Assembly: GCF_021739025.1 (NCBI RefSeq)
Contig: NZ_JAKKOT010000006.1
Location: 248,001 to 312,000 of the forward strand
DNA from: Gordonia liuliyuniae
GTDB taxonomy: Bacteria; Actinomycetota; Actinomycetes; Mycobacteriales; Mycobacteriaceae
Reading direction: 5' to 3'
DNA: 64,000 nucleotides
A program made the translations under genes and the position numbers. This document shows positions 54,430-64,000 of this stretch, in pieces (the first letter of the stretch is position 1; every line of letters starts with the position of its first letter). The notes under the pieces were generated by a model. That model was given only the letters and a program-made list of their open reading frames with translations. It ran no database searches and was not told the origin of the DNA.

Positions 54430-55581
54430 TTGAAGCGCACCATCTTCGGCGATGAGCACGAAGCATTCCGCGATACCGTCCGCCAGTTCTTCGAGACGAA
54501 GGTGACGCCGCAGTATCCGGACTGGGAGGCCGCCGGGCATCCACCTCGCGACTTCTACCGAGAGGCAGGCGCTCTCGGCATCATCGGGATCCAGGTCCCT
54601 GAACAGTTCGGCGGAGCCGGCGTCGAATCGTACAAGTTCAACGCTATCGTCACCGAACAGGCCGTCCGGGCGCACATCAGCCTCGGACCGTTGCGCGTCC
54701 ACATGGATCTCGTTCTGCCGTACCTGCTCGAGTACGCAACCGACGAGCAGAAACAGCGATGGCTGCCGGACTTCGTGACCGGCGATCTCGTCACCGCGAT
54801 CGCCATGACCGAACCGGGCACCGGCTCAGACCTTGCAGGCATCAGAACGACGGCGCGACGCGACGGTGACGAGTACATCCTCAACGGCGCGAAGACGTTC
54901 ATCACCGGTGGCTACAACGCCGATCGCGTGCTGGTGGTCGCGCGCACCTCTCCGGCCGACCCGGACAACCGCCGAACCGGTTTGAGCATCCTCGTCGTCG
55001 ACACAACGAGCCCGGGGTTCGAGGTCGGGCGGATCCTCGAGAAGATGGGACTCAAAGCCCAAGACACCTGCGAGCTGTCCTTTTCGGACGTGCGCGTGCC
55101 CGCCGCCGATCTCCTCGGCGACGAAGGCCGGGCATTCGCCTACCTCGGACACAATCTGCCGCAGGAACGTCTGACGATCGCCGTCGGCGCATGGGCCGCC
55201 GCGTCGCACGCCGTCGAACTGGCCAGGGACTACACGTCCGAGCGCAACGTGTTCGGTCAACCCGTCGCATCGTTTCAGAACACGAAGTTCGTGCTCGCGG
55301 ACTGCGCTGCGGACGTCGCAGCCGGGCAAGCCTTCCTCGACAACGCACTCGAAGCGCACGATGCGGGTGAACTGACCGGCTCCGACGCCGCCGCGTTGAA
55401 GCTGTGGATGACGGAGATGCAGGCCCGCGTCGTCGACAACTGCCTGCAATTGCACGGTGGATACGGCTACATGTCCGAGTACCCGATCTCTCGCCTGTAC
55501 GCCGACGCCCGGGTGAGCCGGATCTACGGCGGAACCAGCGAGGTCATGCGGTCGATCGTCGCGAAGTCTCTGGGAATGTAG
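54430..55581 (+). CDS. Acyl-CoA dehydrogenase (FadE family)
   Basis: FAD enzyme of 383 residues that introduces the alpha-beta double bond in acyl-CoA during beta-oxidation. TEPGTGSDLAG is the FAD/substrate-binding signature, and the C-terminal LHGGYGYMSEYPISRLYADA and IYGGTSEVMRSIVAKS are canonical. The likely catalytic base is the glutamate in GGTSEVM. The start is TTG at 54430, supported by a GGGAGGGAA ribosome-binding site and the family N-terminus. It stands alone; the substrate chain length is unknown. Confidence 0.92.
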   Translation: MKRTIFGDEHEAFRDTVRQFFETKVTPQYPDWEAAGHPPRDFYREAGALGIIGIQVPEQFGGAGVESYKFNAIVTEQAVRAHISLGPLRVHMDLVLPYLLEYATDEQKQRWLPDFVTGDLVTAIAMTEPGTGSDLAGIRTTARRDGDEYILNGAKTFITGGYNADRVLVVARTSPADPDNRRTGLSILVVDTTSPGFEVGRILEKMGLKAQDTCELSFSDVRVPAADLLGDEGRAFAYLGHNLPQERLTIAVGAWAAASHAVELARDYTSERNVFGQPVASFQNTKFVLADCAADVAAGQAFLDNALEAHDAGELTGSDAAALKLWMTEMQARVVDNCLQLHGGYGYMSEYPISRLYADARVSRIYGGTSEVMRSIVAKSLGM

Positions 55582-55586
55582 CGAAC

Positions 55587-56069
55587 CTACTCGGCCGCGT
55601 CCAGCCGCTCGGCGACCTCCGCGGGAAACCCTCCGGTCGCGATCGGCCCCCACCGAGTCGGCGTGATGCGGATCAGCGACTTGTTCTGGAGCCGCATCGC
55701 AGCGCGGTACTCGTCCCAGTCCGAATGCTCCCCCGCGATGGCACGGAAGTAGTCGACGAGACCGTCCTCTGCTTCCGGCATGTCCAGCACCTCAGCCGTC
55801 CCGTCCACCTGCACCCACGCGTCACCGAACTTGTCCGACAGAACGCACACGCTGACGTGTGGGTTCCGTTTCACGTTGACGGCTTTGGCCCGTCCCGGGT
55901 AGGTGGCGACAACGATTCGACCATCCGGGTCGACCCCCGCCGTGACCGGCGACATCTGCGGGGAGCCGTCGTGGCGCGATGTGAGGAGAATCAGGTGGTG
56001 CCGCCTGCGGACGAAGTCCAAGAGTTCGCCGAGATCGACGGAGGATGCGGTCGCGACAGTTCGTCCCAT
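55587..56069 (-). CDS. PPOX-class F420-dependent oxidoreductase
   Basis: Split-barrel flavin/deazaflavin enzyme of 160 residues. HHLILLTSRHDGSPQMSPVT, RIVVATYPGRAKAVNVKRNP and VQVDGTAEVLDMP follow the pattern of the actinobacterial F420-binding PPOX family (Rv1155-like). Such enzymes reduce small molecules, or bind F420 or biliverdin. It lies 11 bases downstream of the dioxygenase-like gene on the same strand and may be cotranscribed with it. Confidence 0.82.
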   Translation of the reverse strand: MGRTVATASSVDLGELLDFVRRRHHLILLTSRHDGSPQMSPVTAGVDPDGRIVVATYPGRAKAVNVKRNPHVSVCVLSDKFGDAWVQVDGTAEVLDMPEAEDGLVDYFRAIAGEHSDWDEYRAAMRLQNKSLIRITPTRWGPIATGGFPAEVAERLDAAE

Positions 56070-56080
56070 ACCGTCCTACT

Positions 56081-57022
56081 CTACGGGCGACTCGGCGGCG
56101 CTCCGCCCGGTTTACCGGACCCGTTCGGCGGCGGACCGCCGGGACCGTCCGCTCCACCAGGTGCTGCGTCGGCCTTCGGCTCGGTCCCGGTGTCGACGCC
56201 GACGGGGAGCGTGGCGGTGTAACCCGACACCGCATTGCCGGTGAGCGACGCGAGCTGCGACTTGCCGCCGTCGTCACCGAACACGTTGTCGCTCGCCAAA
56301 GTGATCTGACTGAGGTTCTCCGCCGACCCCGAGTAGGTCGACCGCGAGTAGGCGGCGTCACAGGCCTGTTGAGGCAACGCCAGTTGCGATGTCGCGATCG
56401 CCTTGGTGTGGTCGGTGATCGAGGTGACGTCCGGGTACACCTCAAAATGGATGTGCGGCCACCTGCCTGAATAACAGCCTGGGAAGATCGTCGTGAACGT
56501 CACCGAGCCGCTGTCGTCGACCACTTGCACGCCGCGCAAGAAAGTCTCGTCCTCGATGCCTTCCCCGTACATCGAGTATTCGCCTTGGGCGGTGCAATGC
56601 CAGGCATAGACCGCGGCGCCCGTGAACGGCTTGTCCCCTCCCGCGATGTCGGTGACGTCGAGGGTCACCCGCAAAGGCACGCCGTCGACTTTCGTGCCGC
56701 CGCCCAGGCTGGACCGAATGTCGCTGCGCACGATGCCCGTTCGGTTCAACACGTCAGGCCCGTTCGAGCCGTCGCCTGGGTACGGCCCCGCCGTCTCGTC
56801 GGGGATCTCGCCTATGGTCGTGGCCGATGACGAGGTCGACGCACCGGTGTCGCTCGACCCGCTCGAACAAGCTGCCAGAAGCGCCGCCGCACCACCGGCG
56901 CCGATGAACGCCAACACTTTTCGACGGGTCGACAGAGTCTGCAAGTCGAACGCGGCTCCCTGATCAACGACGGGTTCGTCTGGCCGGTGCAGGGGTCGTC
57001 CTTGGTAGGTCTTGTCAGTCAT
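56081..57022 (-). CDS. Tat-exported lipoprotein with intradiol dioxygenase fold
   Basis: Protein of 313 residues. The N-terminus carries a twin-arginine signal (TRRKVLAFIG, Arg33-Arg34) leading to the lipobox LLAAC with Cys52, so a folded lipoprotein is exported. The core resembles intradiol ring-cleavage dioxygenases: ETAGPYPGDG, GAAVYAWHCTAQGEYSMY and GRWPHIHFEVYP supply candidate tyrosine and histidine iron ligands. A Gly/Pro-rich tail follows residue 285. Its role outside the membrane is unclear: perhaps aromatic-ring oxidation at the envelope, or a structural protein with a repurposed fold. Confidence 0.82.
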   Translation of the reverse strand: MTDKTYQGRPLHRPDEPVVDQGAAFDLQTLSTRRKVLAFIGAGGAAALLAACSSGSSDTGASTSSSATTIGEIPDETAGPYPGDGSNGPDVLNRTGIVRSDIRSSLGGGTKVDGVPLRVTLDVTDIAGGDKPFTGAAVYAWHCTAQGEYSMYGEGIEDETFLRGVQVVDDSGSVTFTTIFPGCYSGRWPHIHFEVYPDVTSITDHTKAIATSQLALPQQACDAAYSRSTYSGSAENLSQITLASDNVFGDDGGKSQLASLTGNAVSGYTATLPVGVDTGTEPKADAAPGGADGPGGPPPNGSGKPGGAPPSRP

Positions 57023-57107
57023 GAGTCGATAATGTCGCAGCAGGCTCCGAGCAGGTTCGACAATCGCTGCGAGGTCGCTGTAGGCGCGGGGCGACAGTCA
57101 CAAAGAC

Positions 57108-58154
57108 ATGTCCGACTCACTGAAGTCCCTGATTCGACACCTCGGCCGTGACACAGTGAACGCCATGCGATCGACTTGTGCTCTGTACATCGACGCCGGT
57201 TATCTTCTCGCCGCTGCGGCGACCAGAGTCACCGGGACGTCGCTTCGCAGCGGCATCCACGTCGAGTACGTGAAACTCATCGAGTCCCTGGTACGCACCG
57301 CAGAGAAGCAATCCGGCCTCCCGCTGCTCCGTGTCCACTGGTACGACTCGGCCCGCAACGGCGTCCCCGATGCACGGCAGGAACGGATCGGCGAGATCCC
57401 CCGCGTCAAGCTCCGCCTCGGTCGGTTCGGCATGGACGGCGAGCAGAAGGGCGTCGACCTCCGCATCGGACTCGACCTCGTGACACATGCCCGCAACGAC
57501 GCCTCCGACGTCTTCTTCCTCATCTCCGGCGACGACGACCTCACCGAAGCCGTCGAAGAGTCACAGGTCCACGGCATCCTCGTCAACCTTCTCGCCGTCC
57601 CGATTCGCGACGGCAAACCGCACGGCGTCAGCAGGCATCTGATCCGAGCAGCAGACGACATCCACACGATCGACGGTTCGACGATCGACGACGCTGTCGT
57701 CAAGATCGAACAACCGCCCGTACCCGAGGACGACGGGCCCGAACCTGCGGCCCTCGCTCCCAAACCCGGCCCGAAGCCCGGCCCGCCTGCGACGAAGACG
57801 CCGCTCGACGTGGCGGTGGCCGCCCGACACCAGCCCGAACCCTGCCGCGAACCGACCGAAGTGCTGGCCTACAGTTCGTCCACCGGTTCCACCGGCCTCG
57901 TGATGCCCGGTTACGAAGCCGACGTGAACGACGACATCGTCGACGGCATCGTGGCTCGCGTGCTCTCGTCCTTCCGCGAAAGCGCAACTCCCGAAACGAT
58001 TCTCGCGCTCGAACGCGACAAGCCGTCGATACCCCGCGATATCGATCGGGCGATGCTCCTCGACGCATCCGACGCCCTCGGCATGTACGACCTCGACGAC
58101 GGCGTCCGCTTCCGACTCCGGGCCCGCTTCTGGGAAATGTACAACGCCTCGTGA
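57108..58154 (+). CDS. NYN-domain protein (PIN-like nuclease fold)
   Basis: Cytosolic protein of up to 348 residues. The NYN domain covers about residues 20-190, with acidic residues in LYIDAGYLL, KGVDLRIGLDL and FFLISGDDDLTEAV placed as in NYN RNases. A Pro/Lys linker (about 205-240) leads to a C-terminal helical region of about 100 residues. Starts at 57108, 57156 (GTG) or 57165 (ATG) are all possible; family N-termini favour 57165, but no ribosome-binding site decides it. RNA processing is the family's usual role. It is divergent from the dioxygenase-like gene. Confidence 0.8.
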   Translation: MSDSLKSLIRHLGRDTVNAMRSTCALYIDAGYLLAAAATRVTGTSLRSGIHVEYVKLIESLVRTAEKQSGLPLLRVHWYDSARNGVPDARQERIGEIPRVKLRLGRFGMDGEQKGVDLRIGLDLVTHARNDASDVFFLISGDDDLTEAVEESQVHGILVNLLAVPIRDGKPHGVSRHLIRAADDIHTIDGSTIDDAVVKIEQPPVPEDDGPEPAALAPKPGPKPGPPATKTPLDVAVAARHQPEPCREPTEVLAYSSSTGSTGLVMPGYEADVNDDIVDGIVARVLSSFRESATPETILALERDKPSIPRDIDRAMLLDASDALGMYDLDDGVRFRLRARFWEMYNAS

Positions 58155-58254
58155 TGAACGCGTAGACGAGACACGAGTCGCACACCTGTGCGAAACCGTC
58201 GTCGTGGTGTGAGAAAATGGGGCCGCACCGGAACTCCACGAGAAGGACCAGCCC

Positions 58255-58953
58255 ATGCCTCCGCGCCGCCGCTCGACCCCCGGGCCCGAATCGTTGACCC
58301 CAGAATCGTTGACCCCAGAATCGTTGACCCCAGACGACCTGACCAAGCTGGCCACCGCGTTGGCCGACGGACGACGAGCCACCGTGTACCTCCGTGAAGC
58401 GGTTCCCAGTCTCGGCCTCGACGCCGGAAGCTCCGCGAAGGTCGTGTCGATCGCGGGCACCACAGTCACCGTCCGTCCACGCGGTGTCGACGACGAACTC
58501 CCGTATGAGGCAGACGAACTGCGGATCACCAAGACCGCTCCCCCGCGGCCGGAGCCGGCGAAGAAGCCCGTACGTCGGAAGGCGTCGACCACTCCAGCCT
58601 CGGTGAGCCCAGCCCCGGTGAGCCCAGTCCCGGCAGCCGCCGAACCGGCGGCGAAGCCGCGACCGCGCACCCCCAAGAAGGCGACGCAATCGTTGACCGT
58701 CACGATCCACGGCAACGCCGACAACGAGTGGTCCGTCGCATTGACCCGCGGAGCGAAGAAGCCTCAGCGATCGCGCCCCGTCACCCCGGAGTCGGTCGAC
58801 GCGGCGATCCGCGAACTCGGTGACGCCACCGCCCGCGACGCCGTCACATCAGTGTTGAACGCAGCCCGCGAAGAGGCCCAACGCCGCGTCGAAGAACTCA
58901 GCCGTGAACTGGCGGCCGCCAAGGAAGCCCTCGCCGCCCTCGAGAATGCCTAA
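58255..58953 (+). CDS. DUF6319-like Ala/Pro-rich protein
   Basis: Protein of 232 residues resembling the actinobacterial DUF6319 family. The N-terminus has three exact ESLTP repeats, then RRATVYLREAVPSLGLDAGS and RGVDDELPYEADELRI as the conserved core. A Pro/Ala/Lys-rich linker lies near 100-140, and a C-terminal coiled-coil-like helix near 180-230. No enzymatic motif or export signal is seen. The stop overlaps the downstream MFS start by eight bases, so the two are coupled. The function is unknown. Confidence 0.72.
   Translation: MPPRRRSTPGPESLTPESLTPESLTPDDLTKLATALADGRRATVYLREAVPSLGLDAGSSAKVVSIAGTTVTVRPRGVDDELPYEADELRITKTAPPRPEPAKKPVRRKASTTPASVSPAPVSPVPAAAEPAAKPRPRTPKKATQSLTVTIHGNADNEWSVALTRGAKKPQRSRPVTPESVDAAIRELGDATARDAVTSVLNAAREEAQRRVEELSRELAAAKEALAALENA
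58288..58332 (+). repeat. Three exact 15-base tandem repeats
   Basis: GAATCGTTGACCCCA repeats at 58288-58302, 58303-58317 and 58318-58332, and encodes ESLTP three times. Exact synonymous identity suggests recent slippage. Confidence 0.9.
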
Positions 58954-60109
58954 CTCATCCAGACGAGACCTGCTCATCGTCCTGGCACTCCTGTTCACCA
59001 CCGGATGGGCGACGAACCATTTCGTCTCGATGATGCCCGTCCTCCACGACGATGTGCACATCTCCGACGCGGCACTCGAAGGAGCCTTCGCGATCTACGC
59101 CGTCGGACTCCTGCCCGGCCTCCTCACCGGCGGAGGGCTCTCCGACCGCATCGGACGCCGCCGGGTCGTCCTCCCCGGCGCGACCGGCGCCGCTCTCGGC
59201 AACCTGTTGATGCTGCTGTGGCACACCGAACCCGGAGTCTTCGTCGGACGTTTCGTCGTCGGTCTCGGTGTCGGACTCGCTGTCAGCGCAGGCACCGCAT
59301 GGTCGGCCGACGTCGGAGGCACCCGTGGAACCGTCCTCGCGGGAATGACCCTCACATCCGGTTTCGCGGTCGGACCGCTCGCCTCCGGGCTCATCGCCCA
59401 GTTCACCGACGGCGCCGCACTGGTCGCTCCGTTCGTCGTCACCGTCGTCGCATCACTGGCGGCAGTCGGTGCGGGGTTCTGGACCTCGGGGGCATCGGCT
59501 CCGCTCGACCTGCAGAAGCCACTCTCGGCTGCGCCCGACCACCAGCAGAAGAGCTTGGCCCGAGCGCTTCTCACGGGAATCCCGATGTCGCTGTGGGTGT
59601 TCTCCGCAGTCTCCGCGTCGGTGGTGACGATGGCCGGCCGGATGAGCGGCTTCTCCGGCCCGTGGGTTCCCGGCGTCGCCGCAGTTCTCGCGCTCGGATC
59701 AGGCGTGGTCAGCCAGACCCTCGCGCGACGCGCCGGATGGGGTCCGCGCACGGGCATCGCAGGTGCACTGCTGGCCGCGGCGGGATTTCTCACCGTCGCA
59801 GCCGGAGGCTCCAACCCGTCGCCTGCCGCGTTCCTCGTCGCGTCGATCGTCCTCGGCGGTGCGTACGGCCTCTGCCTTCGCGAAGGCCTGCTCGACGTCG
59901 AGACGTACGCTCCCGCCACACGACGTGGACTCGCGACCGGCGTCTTCTACGTCGGCACATACCTCGGGTTCGGTTTGCCGCTCCTGATGCGCGCCATCGA
60001 GCCGTCGGTCGGCATTGTCGCCCCGCTCGTCGTGATCGCCGCACTCGCCGCCGCCTGCGCCGCGGTCCGCACAGGCCAGATCAGGTCCGGCCTCCTGGCC
60101 GGGCGCTGA
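58946..60109 (+). CDS. MFS transporter, 12 helices
   Basis: Inner-membrane transporter of 387 residues with about 12 hydrophobic helices. Motif A is visible as GGLSDRIGRRRVVL in the 2-3 loop. The N-terminus is short (MPNSSRRDLLIVLALLF), and the start at 58946 overlaps the DUF6319-like stop by eight bases. An in-frame ATG at 58904 would add 14 residues unlike the family. The substrate is not predictable. Confidence 0.88.
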   Translation: MPNSSRRDLLIVLALLFTTGWATNHFVSMMPVLHDDVHISDAALEGAFAIYAVGLLPGLLTGGGLSDRIGRRRVVLPGATGAALGNLLMLLWHTEPGVFVGRFVVGLGVGLAVSAGTAWSADVGGTRGTVLAGMTLTSGFAVGPLASGLIAQFTDGAALVAPFVVTVVASLAAVGAGFWTSGASAPLDLQKPLSAAPDHQQKSLARALLTGIPMSLWVFSAVSASVVTMAGRMSGFSGPWVPGVAAVLALGSGVVSQTLARRAGWGPRTGIAGALLAAAGFLTVAAGGSNPSPAAFLVASIVLGGAYGLCLREGLLDVETYAPATRRGLATGVFYVGTYLGFGLPLLMRAIEPSVGIVAPLVVIAALAAACAAVRTGQIRSGLLAGR

Positions 60110-60145
60110 CCGGCCACGCCCCACCCCCGGATAGGCTGCACAGCG

Positions 60146-63100
60146 ATGGCCACCGCCCACTGGACTCCGCAGCAGACGTCGCAGATCCTGTCGTTCTTCG
60201 ACAAGGGAAGCCTGTCCCGCGGCCGCGGCTACGCGCGGGCCGGGCTCGTGCACTCGATCGCCTGGTCCGGTAATACCCTGTCGGGCCGATCCGAAGGCAG
60301 CGGCGGAAAGACCTACGCGTGCAGAGTGAACGCCGTGTTCGACGGCGCACGCGCACAAGTGACCGCGACCTGCAGCTGCCCGGTCAGCATCTACTGCAAA
60401 CACTGTGTCGCCCTCATCCTGACGGCGACCGACGCCAGCAAGTCGGAAGCGCTGCCACCGGCGCAGCCCCCGAGACCGCCTGCCGGAGCTCTCGAGCTCA
60501 GCCGCTGGCGGACCCTCGTCACCGAGATCACCACGCCGGTGAACACCGCCGAGTCGGCCGTCGACCGTGGACCGGAACTGCCGCTCGCCCTCCAGTTTTC
60601 GCTCGACCTCGATGCTCGCGGCAACCGTCGCGTCTACGTGCGTCCGATGACGCACGGAGCACGTGGCAGATGGGTCGCGTCACGGGTCACGTGGAAGTCG
60701 CTGCTGACCACGCGCCGCCCCGGCGACAACCACGACCCCGCAGCGCTCGCCCTCCTCGTCGACATCGGCGGGATCCTCGCCGCTCGCACACAACGGTCCA
60801 CCCCGCCGGACACGCTGCCGGTGTCGTCAGCACCATCGCGGATCTGGCCGGTCCTCGCCCAAGCCGCCGATGCCGGTATCGAATTCATCGGCACAGGCGG
60901 TTGGGGGCAACCGCAGACCGTCGCGTTCGACGCAGGCATCACGACGGGGCTCCGCGTCGAACGGATGCAGAATCACCTCAACGTCGGAGTCGAAGTACTC
61001 GTCGGAGGTCGGGCCGCCGCACCCCCGCACGTGCATCTGATCGGCTCCCCGCGACCACACGGTGTCGCCGTCCTCGTCGACCGCCATCTCAGCCTCGGCC
61101 CAGTGGCGACCCTGACGTCGTCGGAGGCGAGGCTCCTCGCCGACCGCACCACCGTCACCGTCCCCGCTGACGAGGTCGACGAGTTCCGAGCCTCGCTCGA
61201 CCACCCGTCCGCAGGTCGAGCGATCACCTTCGGCGACGATGTTTTCCCGCCGACCGACGTCGACGGTCCACACCCCGTCCTCGTCGTCGACTTCTCCGAG
61301 CACGGCGCCACCACACGGTGGGAGGCCGAGTACACCGCGGACGGCGAGTCGATACGTGCCGCCGCGGACGACCACACGAATCCGCGCCAGGTGCGGCGCC
61401 GCACAGACGAACAGAAGATGTGGGCTGCACTCGGCCCCGAACTCGCGATGGTCGCCGAGGTGTACGGCGACTGGTTCGACGAAGCCTCCGAACATCTCCT
61501 GCGGCGCATCTATCAGTCACCGCGACGAGACGAGACGACCGAACTCGTGGAACTTCAGCGACGACTCGCCGAAACTCCGACCGTCGCAGCCGCATTCGGT
61601 CTGCTCCCGGTCGACCAGTTCGTCCGCGAATGGTCACTCGATCCGATCGAGGCCGCAGTCCTGTCCGGCGACGTCCTTCCCGAGCTCGTCGCGGGCGGCA
61701 AGGTGAGTGTCGACGTCTTCGGCGACCAGCCCGACTACCGGCGCCCCGACGAGGAACCGACCCTGCGGTTCAGCGGCGATGCGACCACCGACTGGTTCGA
61801 CCTGTCGATCACCCTCGACGTCGACGGACGGCAGCTGCCGATCGGCGACGTCATCGCCGCGCTCGCCCGCGGCGACACCCACATGCTGCTGCCGGACGAC
61901 ACCTACTTCCCGCTCGCCACCCCCGCACTGACGACACTGCGCGAACGTCTCGACGAAGCCCGCGAACTCGGGGATCTCACCGGCGACGGCGTCTCGTCGT
62001 CGACGCTCAACGTCACGTTGTGGGAGGAGCTGCTCGAACTCGGAGTGGTCGACGAACAGCTCGCCGAGTGGAAGTCTCGTCTCACCGCGCTCGCGACCGC
62101 GAAACCGCCCACCCCGATCACCCCGCCGAGCGACCTGAACGCCGACCTGCGCGGCTACCAGCGCGACGGCCTCGACTGGCTCACCTTCTTGTGGGACAAC
62201 GGACTCGGCGGCATCCTCGCCGACGACATGGGTCTGGGTAAGACATTGCAGACCCTCGCCCTGTTCCAGCACGTCATCGACGACGACCCGGACGCCCGCT
62301 TCCTGGTGGTCGCGCCGACCTCGGTCGTCGGGAACTGGGCGGCCGAAGTCCGGCGCTTCGTTCCCGGACTGCAGGTCGTGACCGTCCCGTCCACCGAGAA
62401 ACGTGCAGGCCGCGCCCTCACCGAGCAGGTCGGCGACGCGCAGATCGTCGTCACCTCGTATGCGCTGCTGCGGATCGACTACAGCGTGTTCGCCGAACTG
62501 GCGTGGTCGGGGATGGTGCTCGACGAAGCGCAGTTCGTGAAGAACCACGCGTCGAAAACCCATCAGGCGGCGCGACGTCTGCCCGCACGGTTCAAACTCG
62601 CGATCACCGGTACGCCGCTGGAGAATCGGGTGATGGAATTGTGGTCGCTGGTGTCGATCGTCGCACCGGGCCTCTACAGTTCGCCGAGAACGTTCAAAGA
62701 ACATTTCGCCGACCCGATAGAGAAGGGCGAGGAACCCGAACGACTTGATGTCCTTCGACGACGTCTGCGTCCGATCATGTTGCGCCGCACCAAGGGACAA
62801 GTCCTCGCGGATCTGCCCGCAAAACAGGAGCAGTTGCTTCCCCTCGACCTCGGCGCCGAACACCGCAAGGTCTACGACCGATTCCTCGCCCGCGAACGCC
62901 AAAAGATGCTCGGCCTCCTCGACGACTGGGAAGGCAACCAGATCAGGATCCTGCGGGCGCTGACCCAACTCCGCCAACTCAGCCTGCACCCGGGGTTGGT
63001 CGACGAACAACATGCGGCGCTCGAGTCGACGAAGATCACCTATCTGGCCGAACAGATACCGACCCTGACCGCCGAAGGCCACAGCGCACTGATCTTCTCC

Positions 63101-63535
63101 AGCTTCACCGGATTCCTGCGACTCGTCGCCGCTCGGTTCCAGCGCGACGGAATCGAGTACAGCTACCTGGACGGCACCATGTCCGCGACCAAGCGCGCCG
63201 AACAGATCGAGCAGTTCATGGCCGGTGACACCGGCGCGTTCCTGATCAGTCTGAAGGCGGGCGGTTTCGGCCTCAACCTGACGGCAGCCGACTACTGCTT
63301 CATGACCGACCCGTGGTGGAATCCGGCGGCCGAAGCACAGGCCGTCGACCGCGCCCACCGTATCGGCCAGCAGCGCGCCGTGACCGTCTACCGCATGGTG
63401 TCGACCGGCACCGTCGAAGAGAAGGTCGTCGACCTGCAGAACCGCAAGCGCGAACTGTTCGATGCACTAATCGACGACGGCGCGGCCTTCTCCGGAAAGA
63501 TCACCGTCGCCGACGTGCGCGGCCTGTTGGAGTGA
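60146..63535 (+). CDS. SWIM zinc-finger SNF2 family ATPase
   Basis: Large ATP-dependent DNA translocase of 1129 residues. An N-terminal SWIM finger ([13 protein letters not shown], about residues 76-88) probably binds DNA or protein. A long SNF2-associated region covers about 200-650. The helicase core has motif [11 protein letters not shown] (near 695), motif II LDEAQF (near 795), and the C-terminal motifs [16 protein letters not shown] and [11 protein letters not shown]. Bacterial SNF2 proteins remodel protein-DNA complexes such as RNA polymerase or act in repair. It resembles M. tuberculosis HelZ-type proteins. A single gene 36 bases after the MFS gene. Confidence 0.9.
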   Translation: MATAHWTPQQTSQILSFFDKGSLSRGRGYARAGLVHSIAWSGNTLSGRSEGSGGKTYACRVNAVFDGARAQVTATCSCPVSIYCKHCVALILTATDASKSEALPPAQPPRPPAGALELSRWRTLVTEITTPVNTAESAVDRGPELPLALQFSLDLDARGNRRVYVRPMTHGARGRWVASRVTWKSLLTTRRPGDNHDPAALALLVDIGGILAARTQRSTPPDTLPVSSAPSRIWPVLAQAADAGIEFIGTGGWGQPQTVAFDAGITTGLRVERMQNHLNVGVEVLVGGRAAAPPHVHLIGSPRPHGVAVLVDRHLSLGPVATLTSSEARLLADRTTVTVPADEVDEFRASLDHPSAGRAITFGDDVFPPTDVDGPHPVLVVDFSEHGATTRWEAEYTADGESIRAAADDHTNPRQVRRRTDEQKMWAALGPELAMVAEVYGDWFDEASEHLLRRIYQSPRRDETTELVELQRRLAETPTVAAAFGLLPVDQFVREWSLDPIEAAVLSGDVLPELVAGGKVSVDVFGDQPDYRRPDEEPTLRFSGDATTDWFDLSITLDVDGRQLPIGDVIAALARGDTHMLLPDDTYFPLATPALTTLRERLDEARELGDLTGDGVSSSTLNVTLWEELLELGVVDEQLAEWKSRLTALATAKPPTPITPPSDLNADLRGYQRDGLDWLTFLWDNGLGGILADDMGLGKTLQTLALFQHVIDDDPDARFLVVAPTSVVGNWAAEVRRFVPGLQVVTVPSTEKRAGRALTEQVGDAQIVVTSYALLRIDYSVFAELAWSGMVLDEAQFVKNHASKTHQAARRLPARFKLAITGTPLENRVMELWSLVSIVAPGLYSSPRTFKEHFADPIEKGEEPERLDVLRRRLRPIMLRRTKGQVLADLPAKQEQLLPLDLGAEHRKVYDRFLARERQKMLGLLDDWEGNQIRILRALTQLRQLSLHPGLVDEQHAALESTKITYLAEQIPTLTAEGHSALIFSSFTGFLRLVAARFQRDGIEYSYLDGTMSATKRAEQIEQFMAGDTGAFLISLKAGGFGLNLTAADYCFMTDPWWNPAAEAQAVDRAHRIGQQRAVTVYRMVSTGTVEEKVVDLQNRKRELFDALIDDGAAFSGKITVADVRGLLE

Positions 63536-63593
63536 CCCGGCGGTTCAAGCGAGCGCGTGTTGGCGCGGCGAAGGCGGCGTACCTTTGGATGCC

Positions 63594-64000
63594 ATGAGCT
63601 ACACCGTCGCTGACCTCATCGTCGAGACCATCGAAGCCGCCGGAGTGCAACGGGTCTACGGCATCCCCGGAGACTCACTCAACGGGTTCACCGATTCACT
63701 GCGCGAACATCCGCGCGTCGGCTGGCAGCACGTCCGCCACGAGGAGGCGGCCGCGTTCGCGGCGTCGGCCGAAGCCTCGATGACCGATTCGCTCGCAGTG
63801 TGCGCGGGCAGCTGCGGGCCCGGCAACCTCCACCTGATCAACGGCCTGTACGACGCACACCGTTCCCGGGTACCGGTACTCGCGATCGCCGCGCAGGTCC
63901 CCGGAGCGGTGGTCGGCACCGGATACTTCCAGGAGACGCACCCGGAGAGCATCTTCGCCGAATGCAGCGCGTACTGCGAGACCGTCAACACCGTCGACCA
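63594..64000 (+). CDS. Pyruvate oxidase/dehydrogenase (PoxB-like), 3' end beyond window
   Basis: Thiamine-diphosphate enzyme, truncated by the end of the window after about 135 residues. The visible N-terminal domain has [12 protein letters not shown], the catalytic glutamate in [10 protein letters not shown], and [20 protein letters not shown], all typical of the PoxB/CidC pyruvate:quinone oxidoreductase branch. The product would be acetate and CO2 with electrons passed to quinone. ATG at 63594 is the natural start. The frame is open to the last base. Confidence 0.88.
   Translation, partial: MSYTVADLIVETIEAAGVQRVYGIPGDSLNGFTDSLREHPRVGWQHVRHEEAAAFAASAEASMTDSLAVCAGSCGPGNLHLINGLYDAHRSRVPVLAIAAQVPGAVVGTGYFQETHPESIFAECSAYCETVNTVD

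Noticed and set aside
61634..63358. A 574-residue minus-strand open frame over the SNF2 gene
   Set aside because: It is antisense to the conserved helicase motifs and has no domain of its own.
1..64000. CRISPR arrays, rRNA genes, insertion sequences or prophage
   Set aside because: Reading the gaps and genes, I saw no regularly spaced repeats, rRNA sequence, transposase or phage structural genes.

Overview
The window is 64 kb of high-GC DNA from a mycolic-acid actinobacterium (order Mycobacteriales). The evidence is a block of genes in the same order as Mycobacterium tuberculosis Rv2238c-Rv2247: ahpE, a DUF3052 gene, a lipoprotein, aceE, mabR, fabD, acpM, kasA and accD6. A fadD5-like acyl-CoA synthetase, an Mce-associated protein, an NDMA-dependent alcohol dehydrogenase, an IdeR/DtxR iron box and a DUF222-HNH (13E12-like) gene also fit. 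Having only one kas gene, and the overall gene mix, suggest a non-mycobacterial genus such as Gordonia, Williamsia or Tsukamurella; the genus is inferred, not proven.

Layout. 1-2.4 kb: the 3' part of a membrane acyltransferase with an SGNH domain. 2.4-12.7 kb: the central-carbon and FAS-II block, with pyruvate dehydrogenase E1, the regulator MabR and the fabD-acpM-kasA-accD6 operon, bounded by strong hairpins. 12.9-20.5 kb: a DUF3145 gene, a beta-lactamase-fold hydrolase, then a lipid-catabolism group (alcohol dehydrogenase, acyl-CoA synthetase, crotonase) beside a two-headed TetR regulator of Mce3R architecture and an Mce-associated membrane protein. 20.6-22.3 kb: tRNA-Asn, an Ltp-type lipoprotein between 25-bp direct repeats, and an FBP/FusB-like zinc protein. 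22.3-25.8 kb: a flavoprotein divergent from a TetR-MFS efflux operon with twin operators. 25.8-29.9 kb: an ABC exporter, its probable two-component system and a CAU tRNA. 29.9-34 kb: an OPT transporter and DnaG. 34.5-40.1 kb: a siderophore uptake operon whose reductase carries a methyltransferase-like tail, an iron box and an AraC regulator. 40.1-46.3 kb: a 1013-residue orphan protein, an alpha/beta hydrolase, a FAD-linked oxidase and a secreted trypsin-like protease.

46.4-51.8 kb holds the most striking module: a translationally coupled SMC-like operon of Wadjet type I genes jetA-jetB-jetC (MksF-MksE-MksB) with intact ATPase motifs but no jetD nuclease gene anywhere in the window. 51.8-64 kb: an SCO6745-family protein, the HNH gene, an acyl-CoA dehydrogenase, an F420/PPOX protein, a Tat lipoprotein of the intradiol dioxygenase fold, a NYN-domain protein, a DUF6319-like protein coupled to an MFS transporter, a SWIM-SNF2 ATPase, and the start of a pyruvate-oxidase-like gene.

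Gene starts were chosen by reading ribosome-binding sites, overlaps and family N-termini by eye. No database search was run. No gap between annotated genes exceeds about 300 bases without a described feature.
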